A stretch of 64,000 nucleotides of DNA from Streptomyces sp. AC512_CC834. Lineage in GTDB: Bacteria > Actinomycetota > Actinomycetes > Streptomycetales > Streptomycetaceae. The stretch lies in assembly GCF_019049325.1 (NCBI RefSeq), contig NZ_JAGMUO010000097.1, positions 827,882-891,881 on the forward strand, read 5' to 3'. The notes beneath the pieces are model-generated. The model was not told the origin of the DNA. It saw nothing but the letters and a program-made list of their open reading frames with translations, and did no database searches. Positions 24,045 to 32,440 of this stretch are shown here, in pieces. Every line of letters begins with the position of its first letter. Position 1 is the first letter of the stretch. The translations under genes and the position numbers were made by a program.

Positions 24045-25070
24045 ATGCGCATTGGTGTCCTCACGTCCGGCGGCGACTGCCCCGGCCTGAACGCCGTCAT
24101 CCGGTCCGTCGTGCACCGTGCCGTCGTCGACCACGGCGACGAGGTCATCGGCTTCCGGGACGGCTGGAAGGGCCTCCTGGAGTGCGACTACCTCAAGCTC
24201 GACCTCGACGCGGTAGGCGGCATCCTGGCCCGCGGCGGCACCATCCTCGGCTCCTCCCGGGTCCGTCCCGAGCATCTGCGGGACGGCGTCGAGCGGGCCC
24301 GGGGGCACGTCGAGGAACTCGGCCTCGACGCGATCATCCCGATCGGCGGCGAGGGCACCCTGAAGGCGGCCCGGCTGCTGTCCGACAGCGGCCTGCCGAT
24401 CGTGGGCGTACCGAAGACCATCGACAACGACATAGCGGTCACCGACGTCACCTTCGGCTTCGACACGGCCGTGACCGTCGCCACCGAGGCCCTGGACCGG
24501 CTGAAGACCACCGCCGAGTCGCACCAGCGGGTGCTGATCGTCGAGGTCATGGGCCGTCACACCGGCTGGATCGCGTTGCACTCGGGCATGGCGGCCGGCG
24601 CGCACGCCGTCGTCGTTCCGGAGCGGCCCTTCGACATCGACGAGTTGACCGCGAAGGTCGGCGAGCGTTTCTCGGCGGGCAAGCGGTTCGCGATCGTGGT
24701 GGCCGCGGAGGGTGCCAAGCCGAAGGCCGGGTCCATGGACTTCGACGAGGGCGGCAAGGACGTCTACGGTCACGAGCGCTTCGCCGGGATCGCCCGCCAG
24801 CTCTCGATCGAGCTGGAGGAGCGCCTCGGCAAGGAGGCCCGGCCGGTGATCCTCGGACATGTCCAGCGCGGCGGGACGCCCACGGCGTACGACCGGGTGC
24901 TGGCGACGCGGTTCGGGTGGCACGCGGTGGAGGCGGTGCACCGTGGGGAGTTCGGGAAGATGACGGCCCTGCGTGGGACGGACATAGAGATGGTGTCGCT
25001 CGGCGACGCGGTGGAGTCGTTGAAGACGGTGCCGGACGCGCGGTACGCGGAGGCGGAGTGCGTGCTGTGA
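24045..25070 (+). CDS. pfkA: 6-phosphofructokinase, ATP-dependent type
   Basis: Phosphorylates fructose 6-phosphate in glycolysis. The 341-residue protein has TSGGDCPGLN (ATP binding), the substrate/catalytic loop PKTIDNDI, and EVMGRHTGWIAL. The phosphoryl-donor motif is GGEGT (101-105): Gly104 favours ATP, whereas PPi-dependent enzymes have Asp there. It belongs to the actinobacterial group with three paralogues in S. coelicolor (this resembles PfkA3, from memory). ATG at 24045 with AGAAGG upstream. It has its own transcription unit, ended by the hairpin at 25146-25177. Confidence 0.95.
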   Translation: MRIGVLTSGGDCPGLNAVIRSVVHRAVVDHGDEVIGFRDGWKGLLECDYLKLDLDAVGGILARGGTILGSSRVRPEHLRDGVERARGHVEELGLDAIIPIGGEGTLKAARLLSDSGLPIVGVPKTIDNDIAVTDVTFGFDTAVTVATEALDRLKTTAESHQRVLIVEVMGRHTGWIALHSGMAAGAHAVVVPERPFDIDELTAKVGERFSAGKRFAIVVAAEGAKPKAGSMDFDEGGKDVYGHERFAGIARQLSIELEERLGKEARPVILGHVQRGGTPTAYDRVLATRFGWHAVEAVHRGEFGKMTALRGTDIEMVSLGDAVESLKTVPDARYAEAECVL

Positions 25071-25145
25071 ATCGGCGGGGCCGCACAGAGCTCGGGTCCA
25101 CTGGTTAGTCGCGGACCGCGGGTTCGCCGTGTTGGGGCGTGTTCG

Positions 25146-25177
25146 CCGCCCCCGGTCGCAAGCGCGGCCGGGGGCGG
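25146..25177 (+). terminator. Terminator hairpin after pfkA
   Basis: Perfect 10-bp stem CCGCCCCCGG (25146-25155) / CCGGGGGCGG (25168-25177), about 75 bases after the pfkA stop and before the CtaG-like gene. Confidence 0.65.
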
Positions 25178-25243
25178 TTCTACGCTTGCTTCGGACAAGC
25201 GGCGTTGAACCGCGCTCAACCCCCACGAAACAGGAGCCGGCGG

Positions 25244-26194
25244 ATGGATCACAGCGGGCACGGCATGACGATGGATCTGCCGCCGTTCACGCTGGGGCGA
25301 GGTCTTGCCTGGTCGACGGATCCCTTCTTCCTGATCGCCTGCCTCCTGGGACTGGCGCTCTACGGCTGGGGCGTCGTCCGGCTGACCCGGCGCGGTGACA
25401 AGTGGCCGATCGGCCGGAGCGTGTCCTTCGTGGCCGGTGTGCTGAGCATCGCCCTCATGATGTGCACGAAGCTCAATGACTACGGCATGGTCATGTTCAG
25501 TGTGCACATGGTCCAGCACATGGTGATCAGCATGGTGTCGCCGATCCTGCTGCTGCTGGGCGCCCCGATCACGCTGGCCCTGCGTGCGCTGCCCCCGGCG
25601 GGCCGCGGCCGCAAGGGTCCCCGCGAGGTGCTGCTGATGCTGCTGCACAGCCGCTACCTGCGGATCATCACCCATCCCGCGTTCACCATCCCGCTGTTCA
25701 TCGCGAGCCTGTACGGGCTGTACTTCACGCCCCTCTTCGACGCCCTGATGGGCTCCCGGGCGGGGCACATCGGGATGATGGTGCACTTCCTCGCCGTGGG
25801 TGTGGTGTTCTTCTGGCCGATCATGGGCGTGGACCCGGGCCCGCACCGGCCGGGTTACCTGATGCGGATGCTGGAGCTCTTCGCGGGCATGCCGTTCCAC
25901 GCGTTCTTCGGCATCGCGCTGATGATGGCGTCCTCCCCGATGGTCGAGACGTTCAAGAACCCGCCCGCCTCGCTCGGCATCGACGCGCTCTCGGACCAGA
26001 ACGCGGCCGGTGGCATCGCCTGGGCCTTCAGCGAGGTCCCGTCCGTGCTGGTGCTGCTCGCGCTGCTGTTCCAGTGGTACGCCTCGGATCAGCGGCAGGC
26101 CCGGCGCAGCGACCGGGCGGCCGACCGCGACGGCGACAAGGAACTCGCGGCGTACAACGCCTATCTGACCTCGCTCAACACACGCGGCGGCTGA
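25244..26194 (+). CDS. Cytochrome c oxidase assembly protein, CtaG/caa3 family
   Basis: A 316-residue polytopic membrane protein with about seven helices. The conserved CtaG_caa3 signatures are visible: KLNDYGMVMFSVHMVQHMVISMVSPILLLLGAPITL (paired His in HMVQHM), GLYFTPLFDAL, MGVDPGPHRPGYLMRML and GMPFHAFFGIALM. It is thought to help copper delivery or assembly of the Cu-A/Cu-B sites of terminal oxidase. The Met/His-rich N-terminus (MDHSGHGMTMD) would suit copper contact. GGAGCC precedes the ATG. A 56-residue membrane protein follows 200 bases downstream. Confidence 0.9.
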   Translation: MDHSGHGMTMDLPPFTLGRGLAWSTDPFFLIACLLGLALYGWGVVRLTRRGDKWPIGRSVSFVAGVLSIALMMCTKLNDYGMVMFSVHMVQHMVISMVSPILLLLGAPITLALRALPPAGRGRKGPREVLLMLLHSRYLRIITHPAFTIPLFIASLYGLYFTPLFDALMGSRAGHIGMMVHFLAVGVVFFWPIMGVDPGPHRPGYLMRMLELFAGMPFHAFFGIALMMASSPMVETFKNPPASLGIDALSDQNAAGGIAWAFSEVPSVLVLLALLFQWYASDQRQARRSDRAADRDGDKELAAYNAYLTSLNTRGG

Positions 26195-26395
26195 CGGGCG
26201 GCACCCCCGACGCGCAGGTGCTCGGCTTCACCCGGTTGGCCGCAGACTCCGCATGATTCGACCCCTCCCCGTACGAGGCCGGGTCCGCCACGGCCGCCGG
26301 GCCCCGGAAATCGGCCTCACATCTCGCCGTCCGCACCGCGAAACGGCGCAACGGGGGCACCATGGAGGGCAACGGACCATGAGGAGGGTGTTGCG

Positions 26396-26566
26396 ATGCC
26401 CGGTTCCACGGACAGTTCGACGAAGACGATGGGGGCGCTCACCATCGGCGGCCTGGTCGCGGTGACGGCCTACACGGTGGCGCTCGGGAGCAACGGCTGG
26501 CTGTGGTTCGGCTGGGTCGTGCTGGGTCTGATCACCCTGGGGCTGGTGGCCACGCGCAGCGCCTGA
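26396..26566 (+). CDS. 56-residue membrane protein
   Basis: Short gene starting ATG at 26396 with a strong GAGGAGGG site upstream and stopping TGA at 26566. The protein has a polar N-terminus (MPGSTDSSTKTMG) and two hydrophobic segments (about 14-30, and 36-52 with NGWLWFGWVVLGLITLGLV), ending ATRSA. Third codon positions are almost all G/C, supporting translation. It lies between the CtaG-like gene and the convergent kinase gene. I do not recognise a family; a respiratory accessory role would be guesswork. Confidence 0.75.
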   Translation: MPGSTDSSTKTMGALTIGGLVAVTAYTVALGSNGWLWFGWVVLGLITLGLVATRSA

Positions 26567-26606
26567 GCCCCACGCGGGGCGCTCCAGGAATCACTCGCCG
26601 GGCGGC

Positions 26607-27824
26607 TCACTCGCGTCCGAGCCGGCCCGCCGAGTGCACGCCCGGCTGGTATTTCGGCAGCCGGGCGGTGATCTTCATGCCCGCGCCGACGGCCGTCTCG
26701 ATGACGAGGCCGTGGTCGTCTCCGTAGACCTGACGGAGGCGGTCGTCGACGTTGGACAGCCCGATGCCGCCCGACGGGCTGACCTCGCGCGCCAGGATGC
26801 GGCGCAGCAGGCCGGGGTCCATGCCCGCGCCGTCGTCCTCGATGACGACCAGGGCCTCGGCGCCCGCGTCCTGCGCGGTGATCTGGATGCGGCACCGGTC
26901 GGCCTTGCCCTCCAGACCGTGCTTGACGGCGTTCTCGACGAGTGGCTGCAGGCAGAGGAAGGGCAGCGCGACCGGCAGCACCTCGGGGGCGACCTGGAGG
27001 GTGACGGCGAGGCGGTCGCCGAAGCGGGCCCGCACCAGCGCCAGGTAGTGGTCGATGGCGTGCAGCTCGTCGGCGAGGGTGGTGAAGTCGCCGTGCCGGC
27101 GAAACGAGTACCGGGTGAAGTCGGCGAACTCCAGCAGCAGCTCGCGGGCGCGCTCGGGGTCGGTGCGCACGAAGGACGCGATCACCGCGAGCGAGTTGAA
27201 GATGAAGTGCGGGGAGATCTGGGCCCGCAGCGCCTTGATCTCGGCCTCGATGAGCCGGGTGCGGGACTGGTCGAGGTCGGCCAGCTCGAGCTGGACGGAT
27301 ACCCAGCGGGCCACCTCGCCGGCCGCCCGGACCAGGACGGCGGACTCGCGGGGCGCGCAGGCGACGAGGGCGCCGTGCACCCGGTCGTCGACGGTGAGCG
27401 GGGCGACGACGGCCCAGCGGACGGTGCAGTCGGGGGTGTCGCAGGTGAGGCGGAAGGCCTCGCCCCGGCCGCTCTCCAGCGGTCCGGCGAGGCGCTCCAT
27501 GATCTCGGTGCGGTGGTGGGCGCCGAGGCCGTCCCAGACGAGGACCTCCTTGAGGTCGGTCAGGCACAGCGCGTCCGTGCCCAGCAGGGAGCGCAGCTTG
27601 CGGGCCGATTTGCCGGCGGTCTCCTCGGTCAGGCCGGCCCGCAGCGGGGGCGTGGCCAGCGAGGCGGTGTGCAGGGCCTGGAAGGTGGCGTGCTCGACCG
27701 GGGTGCCCAGGCCGCCGAGGTTCTGCGGGTGGGCCGTGCGCCGCCCCAGCCAGAAGCCGGCGGCCAGCAGGGGGAGCACGGCGACGACCAGGCCCGCCAG
27801 GAAACCGCTCACCGAGCCGCTCAC
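26607..27824 (-). CDS. LytS-type sensor histidine kinase
   Basis: A 405-residue kinase. One N-terminal membrane helix (about 4-27, FLAGLVVAVLPLLAAGFWLG), a GAF-like sensor domain (about 60-190), then the His_kinase domain with the phospho-acceptor His in AQISPHFIFNSLAVI and the HATPase with N-box LQPLVENAVKHGLEG and GIGLSNVDDRL. The GTG start at 27824 overlaps the stop of the symporter gene. This five-to-one TM reduced LytS form with a LytTR partner in the same operon suggests that it senses the solute carried by, or state of, the co-encoded transporter and adjusts expression. Confidence 0.92.
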   Translation of the reverse strand: MSGSVSGFLAGLVVAVLPLLAAGFWLGRRTAHPQNLGGLGTPVEHATFQALHTASLATPPLRAGLTEETAGKSARKLRSLLGTDALCLTDLKEVLVWDGLGAHHRTEIMERLAGPLESGRGEAFRLTCDTPDCTVRWAVVAPLTVDDRVHGALVACAPRESAVLVRAAGEVARWVSVQLELADLDQSRTRLIEAEIKALRAQISPHFIFNSLAVIASFVRTDPERARELLLEFADFTRYSFRRHGDFTTLADELHAIDHYLALVRARFGDRLAVTLQVAPEVLPVALPFLCLQPLVENAVKHGLEGKADRCRIQITAQDAGAEALVVIEDDGAGMDPGLLRRILAREVSPSGGIGLSNVDDRLRQVYGDDHGLVIETAVGAGMKITARLPKYQPGVHSAGRLGRE

Positions 27825-29671
27825 GGGGCCGCCTCCTGGCGCGGATCCCCCGCCCGCGGACCGCCCGCCCCCGGACGGCCGCCCCGCAGGCCCCCCGGCT
27901 TCAGACCCTCCGCGCGCATGTCGTCTGCGCGCATGTCCTCCGCGCGCACGTCGTCCGCGCGCAGCTCCTCCGTTCCCAGCTCCTCCGGCAGGTGGAAGCG
28001 GGCCAGGATCGCCGCCGTCCCGGCTGGTACCCGGCCCGGGGTGGCCAGGGAGACCAGCACCATGGTGAGGAAGCCCAGCGGCACCGACCACAGCGCGGGC
28101 CAGGCCAGCAGCGCGTGCAGGGCCCCGGCGCCGCCCGGGAAGTCTCCCATGGTGGCGGCGACGGCGAGCAGGGCGGAGCCGCCGCCCACCAGCATCCCGG
28201 CCGCCGCGCCGGGCGGGGTCAGCCGCCGCCACCAGATGCCGAGCACGAGCAGCGGGCAGAAGGACGAGGCGGACACGGCGAAGGCGAGGCCGACGGCGTC
28301 GGCGACCGGCAGCCCGCCGACCAGCGCGCTCGCCACCAGCGGCACCGCCATGGCGAGGAGGGTGCCGAGCCGGAAGTGCGGCACGGCACGGGACGGCAGC
28401 ACGTCCTGGGTGAGCACGCCCGCGACGGCCATGGTCAGCCCCGACGCGGTGGACAGGAACGCGGCGAAGGCGCCACCGGCGACCAGCGCGCCGAGCAGGT
28501 CGCCGCCCACTCCCCCGATCACCCGGTCGGGCAGCAGCAGGACGGCGGCGTCGGCGTCGCCGGTGAGGGTCAGTTCGGGGGCGTAGAGGCGGCCGAGGGC
28601 ACCGTAGAGGGGTGGCAGCAGGTAGAAGGCGCCGATCAGGCCGAGAACGGCGACGGTGGTGCGGCGGGCGGCCACGCCGGTCGGACTGGTGTAGAAGCGC
28701 ACCACGACGTGCGGCAGACCCATGGTGCCCAGGAAGGTCGCGAGGATCAGGCCGTACGTGGCGTACAGCGGGCGTTCCGTGCGGCTCTCGGCCCGCGAGG
28801 GCGACAGGGCGTCGTCGGCGCCGCGTCCGGCGGCCGGGACGGGGGCGTCCTTGGCGAAGGTGAGGCGGGTGCCGGCCTCGATGTGATGGGAGCCGGCGGG
28901 CAGGTCGAGCCGGGTGCCTTCGTGGGCGCGGCCGTCCACGGTGCCGTCGACGGTGACCGTCAAGGGCCCCTCGAGCTTGAGGGTGAGGCTGTCGTCGACC
29001 CGGACGGAGCGCTGCTCGCGGAAGGTGGCCGGTTCCTCGAAGGGCCGGCCGGGGGCGCCGTCGCCCTGCCAGGCCAGCACCAGGAAGAGGGCGGGGACGA
29101 GCAGGGCGGTGAGCTTCAGCCAGTACTGGAAGGCCTGGACGAAGGTGATGCTGCGCATGCCTCCGGCGGCGACGATGGCGGTGACGACTACGGCGACGAT
29201 CACCCCGCCGAGCCAGTCGGGCGCCCCGCTGAGCACGGTCAGGGTCAGTCCGGCGCCCTGGAGCTGGGGCAGCAGGTACAGCCAGCCGACACCGACGACG
29301 AAGGCCCCCGCGAGCCGCCGTACCCCCTGGGAGGCGAGTCGGGCCTCGGCGAAGTCGGGCAGCGTGTAGGCGCCCGAGCGGCGTAGCGGGGCGGCGACGA
29401 AGAGCAGCAGGACCAGGTAGCCGGCGGTGTAGCCGACCGGGTACCAGAGCATGTCGGGGCCCTGGACGAGGACCAGTCCCGCGATGCCGAGGAAGGACGC
29501 GGCGGAGAGGTACTCACCGCTGATGGCGGCGGCGTTGAGGCGGGGGCCGACGGCGCGGGAGGCGACGTAGAAGTCGGAGGTGGTGCGGGAGATGCGCAGG
29601 CCGAAGGCGCCGACGAGGACGGTGGCCACGACGACGAGGGCGACGGCGGATATGGCGTAGCTGGAGTTCAT
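27821..29671 (-). CDS. Sodium/solute symporter (ActP/MctC-like)
   Basis: A 616-residue SSS-family symporter, probably for acetate, pyruvate or another monocarboxylate. Family regions: VASRAVGPRLNAAAISGEYLSAASFLG in the first unwound helix, GGMRSITFVQAFQYWLK, MGLPHVVVRFYTSP, and FAAFLSTASGLTMAVAGVL (Na2-site Ser region). A long polar insert (about residues 185-270) that contains VDGTVDGRAHEGTRLDL is predicted to be extracytoplasmic. The C-terminal tail has 15-bp DNA repeats giving RADDVRAEDMRADDMRAEG. It overlaps both neighbours (ATGA upstream, GTGA downstream), so it is stoichiometrically tied to the kinase. Confidence 0.9.
   Translation of the reverse strand: MNSSYAISAVALVVVATVLVGAFGLRISRTTSDFYVASRAVGPRLNAAAISGEYLSAASFLGIAGLVLVQGPDMLWYPVGYTAGYLVLLLFVAAPLRRSGAYTLPDFAEARLASQGVRRLAGAFVVGVGWLYLLPQLQGAGLTLTVLSGAPDWLGGVIVAVVVTAIVAAGGMRSITFVQAFQYWLKLTALLVPALFLVLAWQGDGAPGRPFEEPATFREQRSVRVDDSLTLKLEGPLTVTVDGTVDGRAHEGTRLDLPAGSHHIEAGTRLTFAKDAPVPAAGRGADDALSPSRAESRTERPLYATYGLILATFLGTMGLPHVVVRFYTSPTGVAARRTTVAVLGLIGAFYLLPPLYGALGRLYAPELTLTGDADAAVLLLPDRVIGGVGGDLLGALVAGGAFAAFLSTASGLTMAVAGVLTQDVLPSRAVPHFRLGTLLAMAVPLVASALVGGLPVADAVGLAFAVSASSFCPLLVLGIWWRRLTPPGAAAGMLVGGGSALLAVAATMGDFPGGAGALHALLAWPALWSVPLGFLTMVLVSLATPGRVPAGTAAILARFHLPEELGTEELRADDVRAEDMRADDMRAEGLKPGGLRGGRPGAGGPRAGDPRQEAAP
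27913..27972 (-). repeat. 15-bp tandem repeat (4 units) in the symporter tail
   Basis: Units CGCGCATGTCGTCTG, CGCGCATGTCCTCCG, CGCGCACGTCGTCCG and CGCGCAGCTCCTCCG, each 15 bp. In the coding direction they give repeated Arg-Ala-Asp/Glu-Asp pentamers in the cytoplasmic C-terminal tail. Confidence 0.8.
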
Positions 29672-30027
29672 CGGTCCTCGACGAGGCGCACGAAGTCGCG
29701 TTCGTTGCGCTCGGCGCGGCGCACGTACCAGCGGGCGAGGAGGACCAGCGGGGCGTACAGGCCGAAGCCGAGGACGGCCCACTCCAGGCGGCGGGCACCC
29801 GGCATCGCGGCGAACAGCAGGGGCAGCGGCGCCACGAGGAGCCCGAGGACCGCGAAGACGGCGAGGCCGGCGCGTAGCTGGCTGCGCATCAGGGAGCGGA
29901 CGTAGGTGTGGCCGAGGGTGGTCTGCTCGTCGATCTCGGTGCGCGGGCGGTAGTAGCCGGACGCCCGCCGGGTGCGCCTGGGCGGGCCGGTGACGGTGAC
30001 GCGGCGTTCCGTGGGGTCCTGGGGCAC
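29668..30027 (-). CDS. Small membrane protein of the symporter operon (DUF485-like)
   Basis: A 119-residue protein with a basic N-terminus (RRVTVTGPPRRTRRASGYYR), a cytoplasmic segment and two membrane helices (about 53-73 and 84-99), ending ERDFVRLVED. DUF485 proteins of similar layout precede ActP-type symporters in many bacteria; similarity here is positional and topological rather than clear in sequence. GTG start four bases after the response-regulator gene, and stop overlapping the symporter ATG. Probably an accessory subunit. Confidence 0.75.
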   Translation of the reverse strand: MPQDPTERRVTVTGPPRRTRRASGYYRPRTEIDEQTTLGHTYVRSLMRSQLRAGLAVFAVLGLLVAPLPLLFAAMPGARRLEWAVLGFGLYAPLVLLARWYVRRAERNERDFVRLVEDR

Positions 30028-30030
30028 GAC

Positions 30031-30873
30031 TCACGGCCTCCGCATGAGCAGGTCCCGCAGTTCGCGGGCGTGGCGCCTGCTGACCTGGAGTTCCTCGGTG
30101 CCGACCCGGACGCTGACGGTGCCCGCGTCGAGCCGCAGTTCGCCGATGTGCCGCAGGGCGACGAGGTGGCGGCGGTGGATGCGGACGAAGCCGCGGGCGC
30201 GCCAGCGCTCCTCCAGGGTGGACAGGGGGATGCGGACGAGGTGGCTGCCCCGGTCGGTGTGCAGCCGGGCGTAGTCGCCCTGGGCCTCGACGTGGGTGAT
30301 GTCGTCGACGGGGACGAAGCGGGTGACGCCGCCGAGTTCCACGGTGATGTGGTCGGAGTCGGGTTCGTGCACCACGGGTATGCGCGGGGCGGAGGCAGAG
30401 GCGGCGGAGGCGGAAGCGGCGTTGGCAGAAGCAGCGGTGGAGGCGGCGGAAGTCGCGGTGGAGGCGGCGCTCGCGGTCGTGGTGCCGCGCCGTTCCGCGG
30501 CGCGGCGGACGGCCTCCGCGAGCCGTTCCCTGCGGACGGGTTTGAGCACGTAGTCGACGGCCTTGAGGTCGAATGCCTGGACGGCGAAGTCCTCGTGCGC
30601 GGTGACGAACACGACCAGCGGCGGCCGGGCGAACCCGGTCAGCAGCCGGGCGAGGTCCAGCCCGTCGAGGCCGGGCATCTGGATGTCGAGGAAGACGACG
30701 TCGATGGCGTCCGGTCCGTCGGGGCCCGACTCCAGGGCCCGGTTGATGCGGCGCAGCGCCTCGGTCGCGTCGCTCGCCCCCTCCGCCGTGCCGACGCGGG
30801 GGTCGGCGTTCAGCAGGTACACGAGTTCCTCGAGCGTGGGGCGTTCGTCGTCGACAGCAAGGGCGCGCAGCAT
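30031..30873 (-). CDS. LytTR-family response regulator
   Basis: A 280-residue regulator. The receiver domain (1-~130) shows acidic pocket AVDDERP, phospho-acceptor Asp in VVFLDIQMPGLDGLDLA, Thr in VVFVTAHEDFA and Lys in DYVLKPVRRE. A long Ala/Ser/Thr linker (about 145-180) is low-complexity and repetitive. The LytTR DNA-binding domain follows (IPVDDITHVEAQGDYARLHT-like region, then RGFVRIHRRHLVAL and GTEELQVSRRHARELRDLL). ATG at 30873; a -10-like TACACT is eight bases upstream. First gene of the four-gene transporter-kinase operon and divergent from Lrp. Confidence 0.93.
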   Translation of the reverse strand: MLRALAVDDERPTLEELVYLLNADPRVGTAEGASDATEALRRINRALESGPDGPDAIDVVFLDIQMPGLDGLDLARLLTGFARPPLVVFVTAHEDFAVQAFDLKAVDYVLKPVRRERLAEAVRRAAERRGTTTASAASTATSAASTAASANAASASAASASAPRIPVVHEPDSDHITVELGGVTRFVPVDDITHVEAQGDYARLHTDRGSHLVRIPLSTLEERWRARGFVRIHRRHLVALRHIGELRLDAGTVSVRVGTEELQVSRRHARELRDLLMRRP

Positions 30874-30938
30874 GAACGTGGAGTGTAGGAGTAATCCGTG
30901 CGCCTGCACACGCCTGCGACGTGGACCTGTCCGCTGGA

Positions 30939-30950
30939 TACAGTGCCCGC
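30939..30950 (+). promoter_or_regulatory. -10 element for leaderless Lrp gene
   Basis: TACAGT (30939-30944) ends six bases before the ATG of the Lrp gene, leaving no room for a ribosome-binding site. TGCGAC 18 bases upstream could be a weak -35. Confidence 0.5.
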
Positions 30951-31457
30951 ATGAACAGCAGGCCCGCTTCGTTCGACGAACTCGACCGGAAGATCGTCAC
31001 CGCGCTGATGGAGAACGCCAGGACGTCCTTCGCCGAGATCGGGACGGAGGTCGGACTGTCCTCGACGGCGGTCAAGCGCCGGGTGGACCGGCTGCGCGAG
31101 ACCGACGTGATCACCGGGTTCACGGCGACGGTCCGGCCCTCGTCGCTGGGGTGGCGCACGGAGGCCTACGTGGAGGTGTACTGCGAGGGGGCGGCGCCGC
31201 CGAGACGGCTCGCCGAAGTCGTGCGCGGCTATCCGGAGATCACGGCGGCGATGACGGTGACGGGCGGCGCCGACGCGCTGCTGCATGTGCGGGCGCGGGA
31301 CGTGGAGCACTTCGAGGAGGTGCTGGAACGGATCCGTGCGGAACCGTTCATCCGGAAGACGATCAGTGTGATGGTGCTGTCCCACCTGCTCCCGGACAGT
31401 CCGGAGGCAGGAGGAGCCGCCCTGCTCACTCCGGAAGGCGCAGCAGACGTGCGCTGA
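30951..31457 (+). CDS. Lrp/AsnC-family regulator
   Basis: A 168-residue feast/famine regulator. HTH in FDELDRKIVTALMENARTSFAEIGTEVGLSSTAVKRRVDRL, linker, and RAM effector domain with VRGYPEITAAMTVTGGADALLHVRARDVEHFEEVLERI. The gene lies directly upstream of the DDAH and ornithine aminotransferase genes on the same strand (125-base gap), so it probably responds to arginine, ornithine or a methylated arginine and controls that pathway. Translation appears leaderless. The C-terminal ~20 residues (GGAALLTPEGAADVR) are an extension. Confidence 0.92.
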   Translation: MNSRPASFDELDRKIVTALMENARTSFAEIGTEVGLSSTAVKRRVDRLRETDVITGFTATVRPSSLGWRTEAYVEVYCEGAAPPRRLAEVVRGYPEITAAMTVTGGADALLHVRARDVEHFEEVLERIRAEPFIRKTISVMVLSHLLPDSPEAGGAALLTPEGAADVR

Positions 31458-31582
31458 CCAGGTGAAGAACGCAGTGATCCTGCGGGAACACGCAGGCTTT
31501 GTCGCTTGTCGGGCTCGGGCGTCACTTCTTACCGTGGTGTCAACAGACAGTCACACACCGTGAAAAGCGGAGGTACCCCTCT

Positions 31583-32440
31583 GTGCCCGAGTCCCGTGTG
31601 CCGCGCCGGCGGCGATTCGTGGTCTGCGAACCCAGACACTTCGCCGTGCAGTACGCGATCAATCCGTGGATGAGCACCGACCGACCCGTCGACGTCGTCC
31701 GCGCGCTCGACCAGTGGCAGGCACTGGTCGACACCTACCGGGCCCACGGCCACACCGTGGACCCCGTCGGGCCCCTCCCCGGGCTGCCCGACATGGTCTT
31801 CGCCGCGAACTGCGCGGTCGTGGTCGAAGGCCGCGTCTTCGGCTCGCTCTTCCACGCACCCGAGCGACGTCCCGAGTCCGTGCCCTTCGAGGCGTGGTTC
31901 AAGACCCGCGGCTTCGAGGTCCACCATCCCGAGTCGGTCTGCGAGGGCGAGGGGGACCTGGTCCCGGCCGGGCGCTGGATCCTGGCCGGCACGGGGTTTC
32001 GTACCACCCGTGAGGCGCACCGCGAGGTGCAGGAGTTCTTCGGCGTGCCGGTGATCTCGCTGACCCTCGTGGACCCGTACTTCTACCACCTGGACACGGC
32101 GCTGTTCGTGCTCGACGACGGAGGCGACGGGGACGCCGGGGACGCCGGGGCCGCCGGGAACATCGCCTACTACCCCGGGGCCTTCTCCCCCGGCAGCCGT
32201 GAGGTGCTCGAGCGGCTCTACCCGGACGCGGTGATCGCCACCCGGGAGGACGCCATGGCGTTCGGGCTCAACTCCGTGTCCGACGGACGGCACGTGTTCA
32301 TCGCCCCCGGGGCCCGGGCGCTGGCCGGCCGGCTCGCCGGACTCGGCTACGTGCCCGTGCCCGTCGACCTGTCCGAGTTCCACAAGGCCGGTGGCGGCAT
32401 CAAGTGCTGCACCCAGGAGATCCGGGAGACCCGCTCATGA
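31583..32440 (+). CDS. ddaH: Dimethylarginine dimethylaminohydrolase
   Basis: Guanidine-modifying enzyme (285 residues) expected to hydrolyse N-methylated arginine to citrulline and methylamines. Catalytic His in DPYFYHLDTALFV, nucleophile Cys in the C-terminal GGGIKCCTQE, and the substrate-binding FAANCAVV and CEGEGDLV acidic loops fit DDAH. An Asp/Gly/Ala-rich insertion (GDGDAGDAGAAG) follows the His strand. GTG start with GGAGG nine bases upstream. It overlaps rocD by four bases; together they would feed arginine-derived nitrogen to glutamate. An ornithine- or arginine-specific hydrolase activity cannot be excluded. Confidence 0.88.
   Translation: MPESRVPRRRRFVVCEPRHFAVQYAINPWMSTDRPVDVVRALDQWQALVDTYRAHGHTVDPVGPLPGLPDMVFAANCAVVVEGRVFGSLFHAPERRPESVPFEAWFKTRGFEVHHPESVCEGEGDLVPAGRWILAGTGFRTTREAHREVQEFFGVPVISLTLVDPYFYHLDTALFVLDDGGDGDAGDAGAAGNIAYYPGAFSPGSREVLERLYPDAVIATREDAMAFGLNSVSDGRHVFIAPGARALAGRLAGLGYVPVPVDLSEFHKAGGGIKCCTQEIRETRS

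Noticed and set aside
27821-31159. A single 1112-residue protein from regulator region to symporter
   Set aside because: The first ~500 codons are the out-of-frame shadow of the regulator and small membrane gene; the real symporter starts at 29671.
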